Source: Blastocatellia bacterium (GTDB lineage Bacteria > Acidobacteriota > Blastocatellia > Pyrinomonadales > Pyrinomonadaceae). From it: a stretch of DNA of 10,606 bases. The stretch is taken from contig PSRF01000325.1 of the NCBI GenBank assembly GCA_003175865.1, forward strand, positions 1 through 10,606, written 5' to 3'. This document shows positions 1 to 10,606 of the stretch, in pieces (within the stretch, counting starts at the first letter, position 1; every line of letters starts with the position of its first letter). Under the pieces are notes generated by a model that searched no databases, was not told the DNA's origin, and worked only from the letters and a program-made list of their open reading frames with translations. Position numbers and translations under genes: made by a program.

Positions 1-1
1 A

Positions 2-343
2 TATTCAATTAGCGAAGCATTAGGTTTTGAAAAAGGAGTGTCGCGAAGTTTCCGTGAGGCACCGATCTTTCTCGGGACATTTACTTTTCTTGTCGCAGTT
101 GGAGCTGCGATCGCGGTGATTCCGAACTTGCCACTGATTCGCGTCTTGCTCGTTACTCAAGTCATTAACGGGTTGCTGCTTCCCGTCGTACTTTTCGCCG
201 TTCTGCGCCTGGTCAACGACCGTGAGATCATGGGGGCCTACGTTAATGGTCCACTTTACAATGTGGCTGCATGGTTAACTGCGATAGTGGTCACGGTCCT
301 GTCCCTGGTGTATATAGCCACTACAATCATCCCTAGCTTATGA
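2..343 (+). CDS. NRAMP-family divalent metal ion transporter, C-terminal fragment
   Basis: This is the 3' end of a gene cut by the left window edge; 113 residues are visible up to the TGA stop. NRAMP proteins are inner-membrane symporters that import Mn2+, Fe2+ or related ions with protons. The fragment opens with a family-like loop (SEALGFEKGVSRSFREAP). Three hydrophobic segments follow, at about fragment residues 22-40, 46-70 and 87-110. The middle one contains QVINGLLLPVVL, and the loop after it reads NDREIMGAYVNGPLYN; both resemble the last helices of bacterial MntH-like proteins. The metal-binding DPGN and MPH motifs would lie upstream, outside the window, so ion specificity cannot be judged. 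An internal GTG at 38 is not the start, because the frame stays open to the edge. A 98-bp gap separates it from the channel gene, with no clear terminator. Confidence 0.85.
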   Translation, partial: YSISEALGFEKGVSRSFREAPIFLGTFTFLVAVGAAIAVIPNLPLIRVLLVTQVINGLLLPVVLFAVLRLVNDREIMGAYVNGPLYNVAAWLTAIVVTVLSLVYIATTIIPSL

Positions 344-426
344 CTCAGTCGAGCATCTGCGCTTTTATTCTCGTCAAGCTTCGCAATCGGTGATAAAAAA
401 TAGCCCGGCAATTCAAGTGCTGAGCC

Positions 427-432
427 GGAAGG
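427..432 (+). promoter_or_regulatory. Shine-Dalgarno site for the GTG start of the MscS-type channel
   Basis: GGAAGG lies nine bases before the GTG at 442 and supports that start. Its first two bases also form the end of a short inverted repeat (CCGGC at 405-409, GCCGG at 424-428), which might partly hide it in the mRNA. That stem is only five pairs, so an effect is uncertain. Confidence 0.55.
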
Positions 433-441
433 CCAAAACAC

Positions 442-1878
442 GTGCCTCGTTCACCCTCCAAGAACAAACAAATTTTCTTCTTTGTGGCGATTGCCATAAT
501 CCTTCTCGCCGCTTACCTACTCAAAGCCTTTGAGCCCGCTCTACTTGAACTCCTCCGTTTGCGGATGGGTGCGCATCCGTCTCCGGAAACAATCATCAAC
601 AGTCTTAAGCTCCTCCTTCTGGGAGCAGGCGGCTACTTGCTTGTCCGCTTTCTGAGTTATCTGATCTTTGGCTTGTTCCGTTTGCGGAGAGGTTTCGACG
701 CGCCCACGTTGGTCCGAAACGTTTTTTCGATTGTCGCCTTCACTGTCCTTTTTTTCATAGCGTTCTCTTTCGTATTTCCTGGCGTAAATCTCGGCGCACT
801 GTTCACAACTTCTGCAATCTTCGGTGTGATTCTTGGACTTGCGCTTCAAGACACTCTCGGAAACTTTTTTGCGGGCATTTCGCTTCAGGCTGATCGACCA
901 TTTCAAGTGGGCGACGTCATTACTGTAGGGACCCAACGACACAATGGAGTGGTTGAGGAAATAACGTGGCGGGCAATCAAGATTCGTACGTTTCAAAATC
1001 ACGTGGTGCTTATTGCCAACAGCCAGGCGGCAAAAGAGGCTATTGAGGTTTGCCCACGCGACAATTTGAATGCACGCCTCGTCTATTTCAACACTGTCTA
1101 TACAGACTCGCCTGCCAAGGCTATTCATGTCGTTCGTGAAGCAGTTCGCGAGGCCGAGAATGTGTCTCCTAAGATCACACCGATTGTTCGCATTCGAAAT
1201 CTTGGTGACAACGGTATCGATTGGGAAGTTAAGTATTGGCTTGAAAACTATGCCAAGTTCAACGACACCGATGCTTTGGTTCGACAGCGAATCTGGTACG
1301 CATTTCGTCGCGCAAAGCTGAGTTTCGCCTTTCCAACAAGAACGGTTTTCATGCAACCGGAAGCAGTCGAGGCACCGCATGATGGTGGCGCTATTGTCGA
1401 ACGCCTCTCCGCCGTCGACATCTTTGCGCCCTTGTCAGTCGAAGAGGTAGGAATGCTAGCTAAGTCCTCGGTTCGTCACGTGTTCGCACCGGGTGAAACA
1501 GTGATCCGGGCTGGGGATCCTGGGTCGTCGATGTTCGTTGTTCACAACGGTCGAGTTCGAGTCCAAATCAATGAGAACGGCCGACCCCGCACCGTTGCGA
1601 CACTCAACGAAGGTGACTTCTTTGGTGAGATGGCGTTATTTACGGGGGAACCCAGGAGCGCCAACGTTGTTGCACTCGAAGAGACCGAAGTTCTCGAGAT
1701 TGGTCATACAGCAATGAAGAGTCTCTTTGAAACCAATCCAGATCTGGTTGAATCGCTCAGCTTCATCATGTCTGAGCGCCGGCAGGGACTGGCGGCCCAA
1801 ACAAGTCCAGATTTGGTCTCACCCAACGAGTCAGAAGGAATCCTCTCCTCTATTAAGCGATTCTTCGGCCTTTCCTAG
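442..1878 (+). CDS. MscS-family channel with C-terminal cyclic-nucleotide-binding domain
   Basis: The protein has 478 residues and acts in the inner membrane. Hydrophobic helices lie at about 11-29, 52-78 and 92-112. The pore-lining MscS helix follows at about 116-148, with the small-residue run FGVILGLALQDTLGNFFAG. The MscS beta domain comes next (DRPFQVGDVITV, then residues to about 200), then the alpha/beta cytoplasmic domain to about 305. A Crp/PKA-type cyclic-nucleotide-binding domain spans about 325-450. Its phosphate-binding cassette, GEMALFTGEPRSA at 395-407, keeps the Glu and Arg that bind the cyclic phosphate. This is the layout of the bacterial cyclic-nucleotide-gated (bCNG) branch of MscS proteins. 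Members of that branch often respond poorly to membrane tension, so ligand gating is an inference. The GTG start is set by GGAAGG nine bases upstream. No functional link to the chaperone genes downstream is evident. Confidence 0.9.
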   Translation: MPRSPSKNKQIFFFVAIAIILLAAYLLKAFEPALLELLRLRMGAHPSPETIINSLKLLLLGAGGYLLVRFLSYLIFGLFRLRRGFDAPTLVRNVFSIVAFTVLFFIAFSFVFPGVNLGALFTTSAIFGVILGLALQDTLGNFFAGISLQADRPFQVGDVITVGTQRHNGVVEEITWRAIKIRTFQNHVVLIANSQAAKEAIEVCPRDNLNARLVYFNTVYTDSPAKAIHVVREAVREAENVSPKITPIVRIRNLGDNGIDWEVKYWLENYAKFNDTDALVRQRIWYAFRRAKLSFAFPTRTVFMQPEAVEAPHDGGAIVERLSAVDIFAPLSVEEVGMLAKSSVRHVFAPGETVIRAGDPGSSMFVVHNGRVRVQINENGRPRTVATLNEGDFFGEMALFTGEPRSANVVALEETEVLEIGHTAMKSLFETNPDLVESLSFIMSERRQGLAAQTSPDLVSPNESEGILSSIKRFFGLS

Positions 1879-1899
1879 GAGCCGCACTTCAATAAGACT

Positions 1900-1925
1900 A
1901 AAACTCAAGCTTTTGCCTTAGTTTT
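1900..1925 (+). terminator. Possible weak terminator or AT-rich inverted repeat after the channel gene
   Basis: AAAACT-c-AAG (1900-1909) can pair with CTTAGTTTT (1917-1925) across a 7-base loop. This gives nine pairs with one bulged C. The 3' arm ends in four T residues, as in a simple terminator, but the stem is AT-rich. It sits 21 bp downstream of the channel's stop codon and 18 bp before the -35 box of the hsp20 promoter. It contains ACTCAAG (1903-1909), a perfect HAIR half-site, so a regulatory role is an alternative. Confidence 0.3.
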
Positions 1926-1942
1926 CGTGGCTTGCGACCAGA

Positions 1943-1963
1943 CTTGACATAAACACACTCAAC
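1943..1963 (+). promoter_or_regulatory. Candidate HAIR operator (HspR binding site)
   Basis: CTTGACA (1943-1949), seven bases, then ACTCAAC (1957-1963). The HspR-associated inverted repeat is CTTGAGT-N7-ACTCAAG. The left half matches at 5 of 7 positions, the right half at 6 of 7, and the spacing is exact. The site covers the -35 hexamer and part of the promoter spacer, where a bound MerR-family repressor would block RNA polymerase. Small hsp genes and clpB are known HspR targets in several phyla. One caution is that part of the left-half match comes from the -35 box TTGACA itself. No hspR gene is in the window. Confidence 0.5.
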
Positions 1964-1972
1964 CTTTATTAT
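1944..1972 (+). promoter_or_regulatory. Sigma70-type promoter for the hsp20-clpB cluster
   Basis: A perfect -35 TTGACA (1944-1949) and a -10 TATTAT (1967-1972, five of six consensus bases) are separated by the optimal 17 bp. Transcription should begin near 1979-1980, giving a leader of about 62 bases before the hsp20 ATG. There is no sigma32-type CCCCAT -10 box and no CIRCE element. A vegetative promoter controlled by repression therefore fits better than an alternative heat-shock sigma factor. Confidence 0.75.
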
Positions 1973-2028
1973 GCAGTCACGCTCAGCCCAAGTAAAACAA
2001 GAGAGCTGGGTACTCGACAAGGAATAAG

Positions 2029-2034
2029 AGGAGG
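2029..2034 (+). promoter_or_regulatory. Strong Shine-Dalgarno site of the first hsp20
   Basis: AGGAGG lies seven bases upstream of the ATG at 2042 and is the best ribosome binding site in the window. It predicts high translation of the first gene in the cluster. I see no clear pairing partner in the leader that would make it an RNA thermometer. Confidence 0.75.
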
Positions 2035-2041
2035 AAATTCT

Positions 2042-2557
2042 ATGAGTATCGTGCGATATGATCCCTTTCGGGATCTTCGAACTCTTCAGGAAGAAGTAAA
2101 CCGACTGTTCTCCACCAATCTCACCAGAGCCTTTGGTGATGAAGGAATAGGTCGGGGGGCATGGAGCCCAAGTGTTGACATCTATGAGAACAAGGACCAA
2201 ATCGTCCTTGAAGCAGAACTTCCTGGAATGAAACAGGAAGAATTTGACCTCTCAATCGAAAACAACGTCATCACCCTTCGCGGTGAACGCAAATTTGAGA
2301 AGACCGAAGACACTGACAACTATCACCGTGTCGAACGTTCCTATGGTGCGTTCACGCGATCGTTCACGTTGCCTCAAAGCGTTTCAGCCGAAGGTGCAAC
2401 CGCTGAATATAACAATGGTGTGCTTCGGGTGACTTTACCCAAGCGCGAAGAGGCGAAGTCGCGTCGCATTCAGGTCAGCGGTGGTGGTGGCTCAGAACCA
2501 AAGACAATCGACACTAAGGCGGAAGCTGCGAAAGCCAAGGAAGCAAGCGGGCGCTAA
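2042..2557 (+). CDS. Small heat-shock protein, Hsp20/alpha-crystallin family (first copy)
   Basis: The product is a 171-residue cytoplasmic, ATP-independent holdase. Members of this family form oligomers that bind unfolding proteins and pass them to ClpB and DnaK. The N-terminal arm (1-39) begins with the common MSIVRYDPFRDLRTLQEEVNR pattern. The alpha-crystallin domain runs from about 40 to 145 and includes WSPSVDIYE, an ELPG turn at 59-62, and the signature GVLRVTLPK at 126-134. IQV at 143-145 fits the I-x-I/V motif that docks into neighbouring subunits. An extended hydrophilic tail (146-171, glycine run then Ala/Lys/Glu-rich) follows and is longer than usual. It is the first gene after the promoter and has a strong ribosome binding site, so it is probably the most highly expressed gene of the cluster. 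A second hsp20 of different sequence follows clpB. Confidence 0.95.
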   Translation: MSIVRYDPFRDLRTLQEEVNRLFSTNLTRAFGDEGIGRGAWSPSVDIYENKDQIVLEAELPGMKQEEFDLSIENNVITLRGERKFEKTEDTDNYHRVERSYGAFTRSFTLPQSVSAEGATAEYNNGVLRVTLPKREEAKSRRIQVSGGGGSEPKTIDTKAEAAKAKEASGR

Positions 2558-2582
2558 TTTTCCTTCGCGTGGTCCGTCAACC

Positions 2583-2618
2583 GGGCTCGCCTTGCAGTTT
2601 GGGATGCAAAGCGGGCCC
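2583..2618 (+). terminator. Intercistronic hairpin between hsp20 and clpB
   Basis: GGGCTCGCCTTGCA (2583-2596) pairs with TGCAAAGCGGGCCC (2605-2618) around an 8-base loop. There are 14 positions, with one G-U pair and one mismatch. The downstream sequence AATTGTTACT lacks a true T run, so termination would be partial at best. The hairpin begins 26 bp after the hsp20 stop. It could protect the hsp20 message or lower read-through into clpB, setting a high hsp20 to clpB ratio. Confidence 0.6.
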
Positions 2619-2651
2619 AATTGTTACTCATAGAGATTTAGTAGTACTGAA

Positions 2652-5246
2652 ATGCGTTTAGATAAATTCACTCTTCGCGGGCAGGAAGCAATACAGTCAG
2701 CGATTGAACTCGCCGAGCGAAATCAAAACCAGCAGGTTGAACCTGAACACTTGCTTTACGCCATGCTCGAGCAACCGGAAGGAATTGTCCGACCGGTGCT
2801 GGGAAAACTCGGAGCAAATGTCACCGTCGTGCTGAGTGATATTCAGGCGGCGATGGGCCGCTTTCCACGTGTACAGGGCGGTCAGCAGTACTTCAGCCCT
2901 GCACTGAGTCAGATCTTTACGGCTTCACAAAAACTAGCCGACAACATGAAGGACGAGTATGTCTCGACTGAGCACCTGTTGCTGGCTATAACAGAAGATA
3001 AAGACGGAGGCGCGGGTAAGATTCTTCGGCAACACGGTGTCACCCGTGATGATCTGTTCAAAGTCATCGAGCAGATGCGCGGGGGTACGCGCATCACAGA
3101 TCAAAATGCCGAACAAAACTATCAGGCGCTTTCCAAGTACGCTCGTGACCTAACTGAACAAGCAAGACAGGGAAAACTGGATCCGGTCATCGGTCGCGAT
3201 GACGAAATCCGGCGCACTATCCAGGTGCTTTCACGTCGTACGAAGAACAATCCAGTTTTGATTGGTGAACCAGGTGTTGGTAAGACAGCGATCGTCGAAG
3301 GTCTGGCCCAGCGAATTGTTTCCGGTGACGTTCCCGAGACACTGCGAAACAAGCGTCTTGTTGGATTGGATCTCGGAGCGATGCTTGCAGGCGCTAAGTA
3401 TCGTGGTGAATTTGAGGACCGGTTGAAGGCTGTTCTCAAAGAGATCGAAAACGCGCAAGGGCAAATAATCCTTTTCATTGATGAGTTACACACGCTCGTA
3501 GGAGCTGGTGCGGCTGAAGGCGCAATTGATGCTTCGAACATGTTGAAGCCTGCGCTGGCCCGCGGTGAACTTCGTTGCGTCGGAGCAACAACTCTCAACG
3601 AGTACAAGAAGTACATCGAGAAGGACGCTGCACTCGAACGTCGTTTTCAGCAGATCTACGTTGGCGAACCAACCGTCGAAGATACGATTGCAATCTTGCG
3701 CGGTTTGAAGGAACGCTACGAAGTTCATCACGGCGTGAGAATAAAGGATTCAGCCATCGTGGCGGCTGCGACACTTTCCAACCGGTACATCACCGATCGA
3801 TTTTTACCTGATAAAGCGATCGATCTAATCGATGAAGCAGCCTCGCGCTTGCGCATCGAGATCGACTCGCTTCCACAGGATATCGATCAACTCGAACGAG
3901 AAATCATTCAACTCGAAATTGAACGCCAGGCGTTGCAGCGCGAAGAAGACGAAAAGTCAAAAGCGCGTTTGAAAGAGATCGAACATCGGATTGCGGATCT
4001 GCGCGAAACCTCGTCCGGCATGAAAGCCAAGTGGCAGTCTGAAAAAGAGGCCATTGAGCACATGCGCGAGGCGAAGGCAGAACTTGAACAACTTCGACTT
4101 CAACTCGATCAGGCTCGCAATGCGGGCGACCTCGCACGCGCGTCCGAGATCCAGTACGGCACGATTCCGGAACTCGAGCGTCGACTCGCTGTTGAGCAGC
4201 AAAAGCTTGCAAACTTTCAACAAGACGGCGTGATGTTGAAAGAAGAAGTCGATGAAGAAGACGTTGCAGAGGTAGTCGCAAAGTGGACCGGTATTCCTGT
4301 ATCGAAGATGCTCGAAGGCGAAATGCATAAGTTGGTAACGATGGAAGAGCGACTCGGCATGCGCGTTATCGGCCAGGAGGAAGCTTTGGCGGCTGTCGCA
4401 AATGCCGTCCGTCGAGCGCGCGCGGGACTCCAGGATCCCAATCGACCAATCGGTTCCTTCATCTTCTTAGGTCCCACCGGTGTTGGCAAAACTGAAACTG
4501 CTCGCGCACTTGCCGAGTTCTTGTTTGATGACGAACGCGCAATGATCCGACTCGATATGTCGGAGTACATGGAGAAGCATGCCGTTGCGCGAATGATAGG
4601 CGCACCGCCGGGTTATGTCGGTTACGAGGAAGGCGGACAGCTAACTGAAGCGATTCGCCGGCGACCGTATTCAGTCGTGTTATTTGATGAGATCGAAAAG
4701 GCGCATGCTGATGTTTTCAACGTGCTGCTCCAGATCCTCGATGATGGTCGTCTGACAGATTCAAAAGGTCGAACGGTAGATTTCAAAAACACCGTTCTGA
4801 TTATGACGTCAAACCTTGGGTCGCGAGAGATTCAGGCCGCTGAAGGGGACGAAAAGCAAGTGCGCGAGGCCGTGCTTCAGGAGTTGCGCTTGCACTTCAA
4901 ACCTGAGTTTCTAAACCGCATCGACGACGTGGTTATCTTCCATCAGTTGTCACGAGAACAGATTGGCAAGATTATCGACGTCCAGCTGGAACGCTTACGT
5001 GAAATGTTGAGCGAGAGAAATATTCAACTAGTTCTCGACGCTTCCGCAAAAGAACTGCTCATGCGCGAAGGTTACGATCCTAGTTATGGAGCTCGGCCGC
5101 TTAAAAGGGCGATTCAAACGCTGATTCAGAATCCGCTCGCCGTAAAATTGCTGCAAGGCGAGATTGCGCCAGGTCAGGTGGTCCGAATGTCGGCCAAAGG
5201 CGACACGATGGAACTGAGTGCAGCGACAGAAGCAGCCGCGGCCTAA
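2652..5246 (+). CDS. clpB: ATP-dependent disaggregase ClpB (Hsp100)
   Basis: The product has 864 residues, the normal ClpB length (E. coli 857). It is a hexameric cytoplasmic AAA+ machine that threads aggregated proteins through its pore, working with DnaK/DnaJ/GrpE. The N domain covers about 1-145. NBD1 has Walker A GEPGVGKT (205-212), Walker B ILFIDE (273-278), pore-loop KYRGEFE (249-255) and arginine fingers at 330-331. The coiled-coil M domain spans about 408-526 and contains QYGTIPELE (501-509). NBD2 has Walker A GPTGVGKT (607-614), Walker B VLFDE (676-680), pore-loop GYVGYE (654-659), arginine finger R756 and sensor-2 GAR (813-815). There is no ClpP-docking IGF loop, so it is a disaggregase and not a protease subunit. 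The start opens with the typical MRLDKFT sequence. The Shine-Dalgarno is poor (GAG about 15 bases upstream), so basal translation may be modest. The second hsp20 follows after 23 bp. Confidence 0.98.
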   Translation: MRLDKFTLRGQEAIQSAIELAERNQNQQVEPEHLLYAMLEQPEGIVRPVLGKLGANVTVVLSDIQAAMGRFPRVQGGQQYFSPALSQIFTASQKLADNMKDEYVSTEHLLLAITEDKDGGAGKILRQHGVTRDDLFKVIEQMRGGTRITDQNAEQNYQALSKYARDLTEQARQGKLDPVIGRDDEIRRTIQVLSRRTKNNPVLIGEPGVGKTAIVEGLAQRIVSGDVPETLRNKRLVGLDLGAMLAGAKYRGEFEDRLKAVLKEIENAQGQIILFIDELHTLVGAGAAEGAIDASNMLKPALARGELRCVGATTLNEYKKYIEKDAALERRFQQIYVGEPTVEDTIAILRGLKERYEVHHGVRIKDSAIVAAATLSNRYITDRFLPDKAIDLIDEAASRLRIEIDSLPQDIDQLEREIIQLEIERQALQREEDEKSKARLKEIEHRIADLRETSSGMKAKWQSEKEAIEHMREAKAELEQLRLQLDQARNAGDLARASEIQYGTIPELERRLAVEQQKLANFQQDGVMLKEEVDEEDVAEVVAKWTGIPVSKMLEGEMHKLVTMEERLGMRVIGQEEALAAVANAVRRARAGLQDPNRPIGSFIFLGPTGVGKTETARALAEFLFDDERAMIRLDMSEYMEKHAVARMIGAPPGYVGYEEGGQLTEAIRRRPYSVVLFDEIEKAHADVFNVLLQILDDGRLTDSKGRTVDFKNTVLIMTSNLGSREIQAAEGDEKQVREAVLQELRLHFKPEFLNRIDDVVIFHQLSREQIGKIIDVQLERLREMLSERNIQLVLDASAKELLMREGYDPSYGARPLKRAIQTLIQNPLAVKLLQGEIAPGQVVRMSAKGDTMELSAATEAAAA

Positions 5247-5269
5247 TTTATCTAATATCGGAGAAAGAA

Positions 5270-5713
5270 ATGTCACAACAGTGGAATCCCTTACATGACT
5301 TAATTCACTTGCAGGATCGGATGAATCGTCTTTTCGAAGATGCAACCCAACGCCAGGCTGGCCGAGGTGAATCAACGGACGGGTTTGAACGGGCCGACTG
5401 GCATCCTTTGGCGGACGTGTTTGAAACTGAAACTGAGTATTTAATTGCCCTTGATCTACCAGGTATCGATCGCGACGCACTCGAGGTTGACGTTGATGAC
5501 AATCGTCTGACCTTGAAGGGAGTCCGCGTAATTGATGAAGCGACGCAACACCGGTCGGAACGCCCGCGCGGTAAGTTCTATCGTACGTTTGCCATTCCCA
5601 AGAATGTGGACCAGGCGCTTGTCTCAGCCCAATACAGAGACGGAGTGCTTCTGCTAAGTCTTCCCAAGCGTAAAGAACAAAAAGCACAACGAGTGGAGAT
5701 CAAGGTTTCATGA
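5270..5713 (+). CDS. Small heat-shock protein, Hsp20/alpha-crystallin family (second copy)
   Basis: This 147-residue holdase differs clearly from the first copy. The N-terminal arm (MSQQWNPLHDLIHLQDRMNRLFED) keeps the amphipathic helix pattern of the family. The alpha-crystallin domain spans about 43-135, with WHPLADVFETETEY, an LPG turn at 63-65 and the signature GVLLLSLPK at 125-133. The tail is short and ends with VEIKVS, which supplies an I-x-V docking motif at 144-146; the long hydrophilic tail of the first copy is missing. GGAG at 5260-5263, six bases upstream, supports the ATG. It sits 23 bp after clpB and 61 bp before grpE, so co-transcription is likely. Two diverged sHsps in one operon could form mixed oligomers or hold different clients, which is inference. 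Confidence 0.93.
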   Translation: MSQQWNPLHDLIHLQDRMNRLFEDATQRQAGRGESTDGFERADWHPLADVFETETEYLIALDLPGIDRDALEVDVDDNRLTLKGVRVIDEATQHRSERPRGKFYRTFAIPKNVDQALVSAQYRDGVLLLSLPKRKEQKAQRVEIKVS

Positions 5714-5763
5714 ATTATTCGATTAGCGTCAGCTTGTCGTCGGTCGATAAGTGTAACGATCAC

Positions 5764-5770
5764 GGGGGAG
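5764..5770 (+). promoter_or_regulatory. Ribosome binding site bearing on the grpE start
   Basis: GGGGGAG precedes tandem ATG codons at 5775 and 5778. The spacing is four bases to the first and seven to the second. The second ATG is therefore the better-placed start, which would remove one methionine from the annotated protein. Confidence 0.55.
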
Positions 5771-5774
5771 CGGA

Positions 5775-6419
5775 ATGATGAGAAGAGAACGTGAAAATAG
5801 AGACGAACGAGCGGAACCTGTGCGTGTCACAGACCGGCGTCGAATTAGTCTGGACCCTGATCCAACTGAGCAGTCGTTACTCGAAGGCGAATCACCGAGC
5901 CTCAAGCCAACGTACGTTGAGGAGCTCGAAGCCCGGACCAAGGCCGCAGAAAGGCAGGTTCAGGAAGTACAAGCGCGGTTTGATCAGCTTCGACAACAAC
6001 TACAAAGGGAAACTGACGAAACCCGTCAACGGCTCAACCGGGCGGCTGATGAACGAGCAACTGCCGACAAAGCACGACTGATTGCTTCGCTGCTTCCAGT
6101 AGTCGACAACTTGAATCGCGCAATTGATGCAGCCACAACTAACGAGGCAACGCTCGATTCGTTGCTTCAAGGAGTCCGAGGGATCGCTAGTAGTTTTCAG
6201 AAGGCATTGACTGCGGCAGGTGTCGAATCGCTTGAGTCCGTGGGCCAGGATTTTAATCCTGAATTGCACGAGGCAGTTGATACTGAGGAAGTAGGGCCTG
6301 AACGTGACGGCAAAATAATTAGCGAGTACAGTCGCGGGTTCAAGTTAGGTGATCGCTTGCTGCGTCCAGCACGCGTAAGAGTTGGAAGAGCGAGTCAAGC
6401 ACGTAATGCGAATGAATAA
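5775..6419 (+). CDS. grpE: Nucleotide exchange factor GrpE
   Basis: GrpE is the cytoplasmic dimeric exchange factor that releases ADP from DnaK. The protein has 214 residues (213 if the second ATG is used). A charged, probably disordered N-terminus (1-45) leads into a long coiled-coil helix (about 46-105, heptad-rich and Gln/Arg/Glu-rich). The four-helix-bundle region contains the family-typical LLPVVDNLNRAI (106-117). The C-terminal beta wing carries the GrpE signature: FNPELHEAV at 160-168, then GFKLGDRLLRPARVRV at 188-203. All key signature positions are present. No dnaK or dnaJ adjoins it, although grpE usually travels with them, so its partner must be encoded elsewhere. It lies between hsp20 and groEL with short gaps (61 and 36 bp), consistent with one transcript. 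Confidence 0.95.
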   Translation: MMRRERENRDERAEPVRVTDRRRISLDPDPTEQSLLEGESPSLKPTYVEELEARTKAAERQVQEVQARFDQLRQQLQRETDETRQRLNRAADERATADKARLIASLLPVVDNLNRAIDAATTNEATLDSLLQGVRGIASSFQKALTAAGVESLESVGQDFNPELHEAVDTEEVGPERDGKIISEYSRGFKLGDRLLRPARVRVGRASQARNANE

Positions 6420-6431
6420 TATTCAGATTGA

Positions 6432-8084
<1,653 letters not shown>

Positions 8085-8127
8085 CGACACCACTTCTCAA
8101 TAAATCTAAACAATTTCGCAGTAGCGA

Positions 8128-8157
8128 CGGCAGGAGATTTGCATCGGTCTCCTGCCG
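8128..8157 (+). terminator. Hairpin terminator after groEL
   Basis: CGGCAGGAGA (8128-8137) and TCTCCTGCCG (8148-8157) form a perfect 10-bp GC-rich stem with a 10-base loop; two T-G pairs could shorten the loop to six. GGGATTTGTTATT follows, a T-rich but broken run. It lies 43 bp after the groEL stop and is the best terminator candidate in the window, separating the hsp20-groEL unit from the Clp ATPase. Confidence 0.7.
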
Positions 8158-8254
8158 GGGATTTGTTATTGCATTGAAACGCAACGGCGCTTATCCTGAC
8201 GACATCTAACCTGCGGCTAGTTGTTAGAGACAGGCCGTTGGAAAGGTGAGACTT

Positions 8255-8290
8255 ACCGTCGCAAACAGCAAACTGAAAGGCTGCGACGGT
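8255..8290 (+). repeat. Perfect 9-bp inverted repeat upstream of the Clp ATPase gene
   Basis: ACCGTCGCA (8255-8263) and TGCGACGGT (8282-8290) are exact inverted copies 18 bp apart. The right arm ends 12 bp before the ATG at 8303. It is neither CIRCE nor HAIR. As RNA it would put a stem directly in front of the initiation region; as DNA it could be an operator. No convincing promoter was found in the surrounding gap of 218 bp, apart from a weak TATAAG at 8295-8300 with CTGAAA 16 bp upstream of it. Confidence 0.6.
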
Positions 8291-8302
8291 CGTATATAAG
8301 AT

Positions 8303-10588
<2,286 letters not shown>

Positions 10589-10606
10589 CTGAAAAGGCAT
10601 TTCGAA

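Noticed and set aside
405..428. CCGGC/GCCGG inverted repeat touching the ribosome binding site of the channel gene
   Set aside because: Only five pairs around a 14-base loop and it covers just two bases of the Shine-Dalgarno. It is too weak to call a regulatory element and is kept only as a note on that site.
541..1380. Long open frame of 279 codons on the minus strand, opposite the channel gene
   Set aside because: It lies wholly inside a clearly recognisable MscS-type gene, has a Cys/Arg-rich composition resembling no known family, and reflects codon bias of the sense gene.
5643..5650. GAGTGCTT resembling half of a CIRCE element
   Set aside because: It encodes the conserved GVLLLS strand of the second Hsp20, and no TTAGCACTC partner lies nine bases away.
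5714..5774. Possible separate promoter before grpE (TTGTCG at 5734-5739 and TAACGA at 5754-5759)
   Set aside because: The spacing of 14 bp is too short and both boxes are poor, so read-through from upstream is more likely.
5791..6081. Overlapping plus-strand frame of 96 codons inside grpE
   Set aside because: It is out of frame with a complete GrpE that carries the family signature. It has no ribosome binding site or recognisable domain.

Overview
All the genes in this window lie on the plus strand and almost all of it codes. GC content looks close to 50 percent by eye. It is bacterial chromosome: Shine-Dalgarno sites, GTG starts, a sigma70-type promoter, and bacterial Clp, GroEL and GrpE proteins. 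No marker fixes the phylum. The gene mix and moderate GC would fit Acidobacteriota or a similar free-living lineage, but that is a weak inference. I see no insertion sequence, CRISPR array, tRNA, rRNA or phage gene.

Positions 1-1878 hold membrane transport genes. First is the C-terminal end of an NRAMP-type divalent metal transporter, cut by the window edge. Then comes a complete MscS-type channel fused to a C-terminal cyclic-nucleotide-binding domain with its phosphate-binding cassette intact.

Positions 1879-8084 hold a protein quality-control cluster: hsp20, clpB, a second hsp20, grpE and groEL. A near-consensus promoter (TTGACA, 17 bp, TATTAT) precedes the first hsp20. A HAIR-like inverted repeat (CTTGACA-N7-ACTCAAC) lies across its -35 box and spacer, which suggests control by the heat-shock repressor HspR. 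An intercistronic hairpin separates hsp20 from clpB, and a strong hairpin follows groEL.

Positions 8085-10588 hold a 218-bp gap with a second perfect inverted repeat, then a two-ring Clp ATPase of ClpA/ClpC type. Its ATPase motifs are intact and it has an LGF loop of the kind that docks ClpP. The conserved tyrosines of both substrate-gripping pore loops are replaced by aliphatic residues. This divergent unfoldase is the most unusual protein in the window.

The cluster reads as one proteostasis module. The small heat-shock proteins hold aggregating clients, ClpB extracts them (with DnaK, whose exchange factor GrpE is here), GroEL refolds, and the last Clp ATPase may remodel proteins or feed a protease. 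The usual partners dnaK, dnaJ, groES, clpP and hspR are not in the window and must lie elsewhere in the genome.
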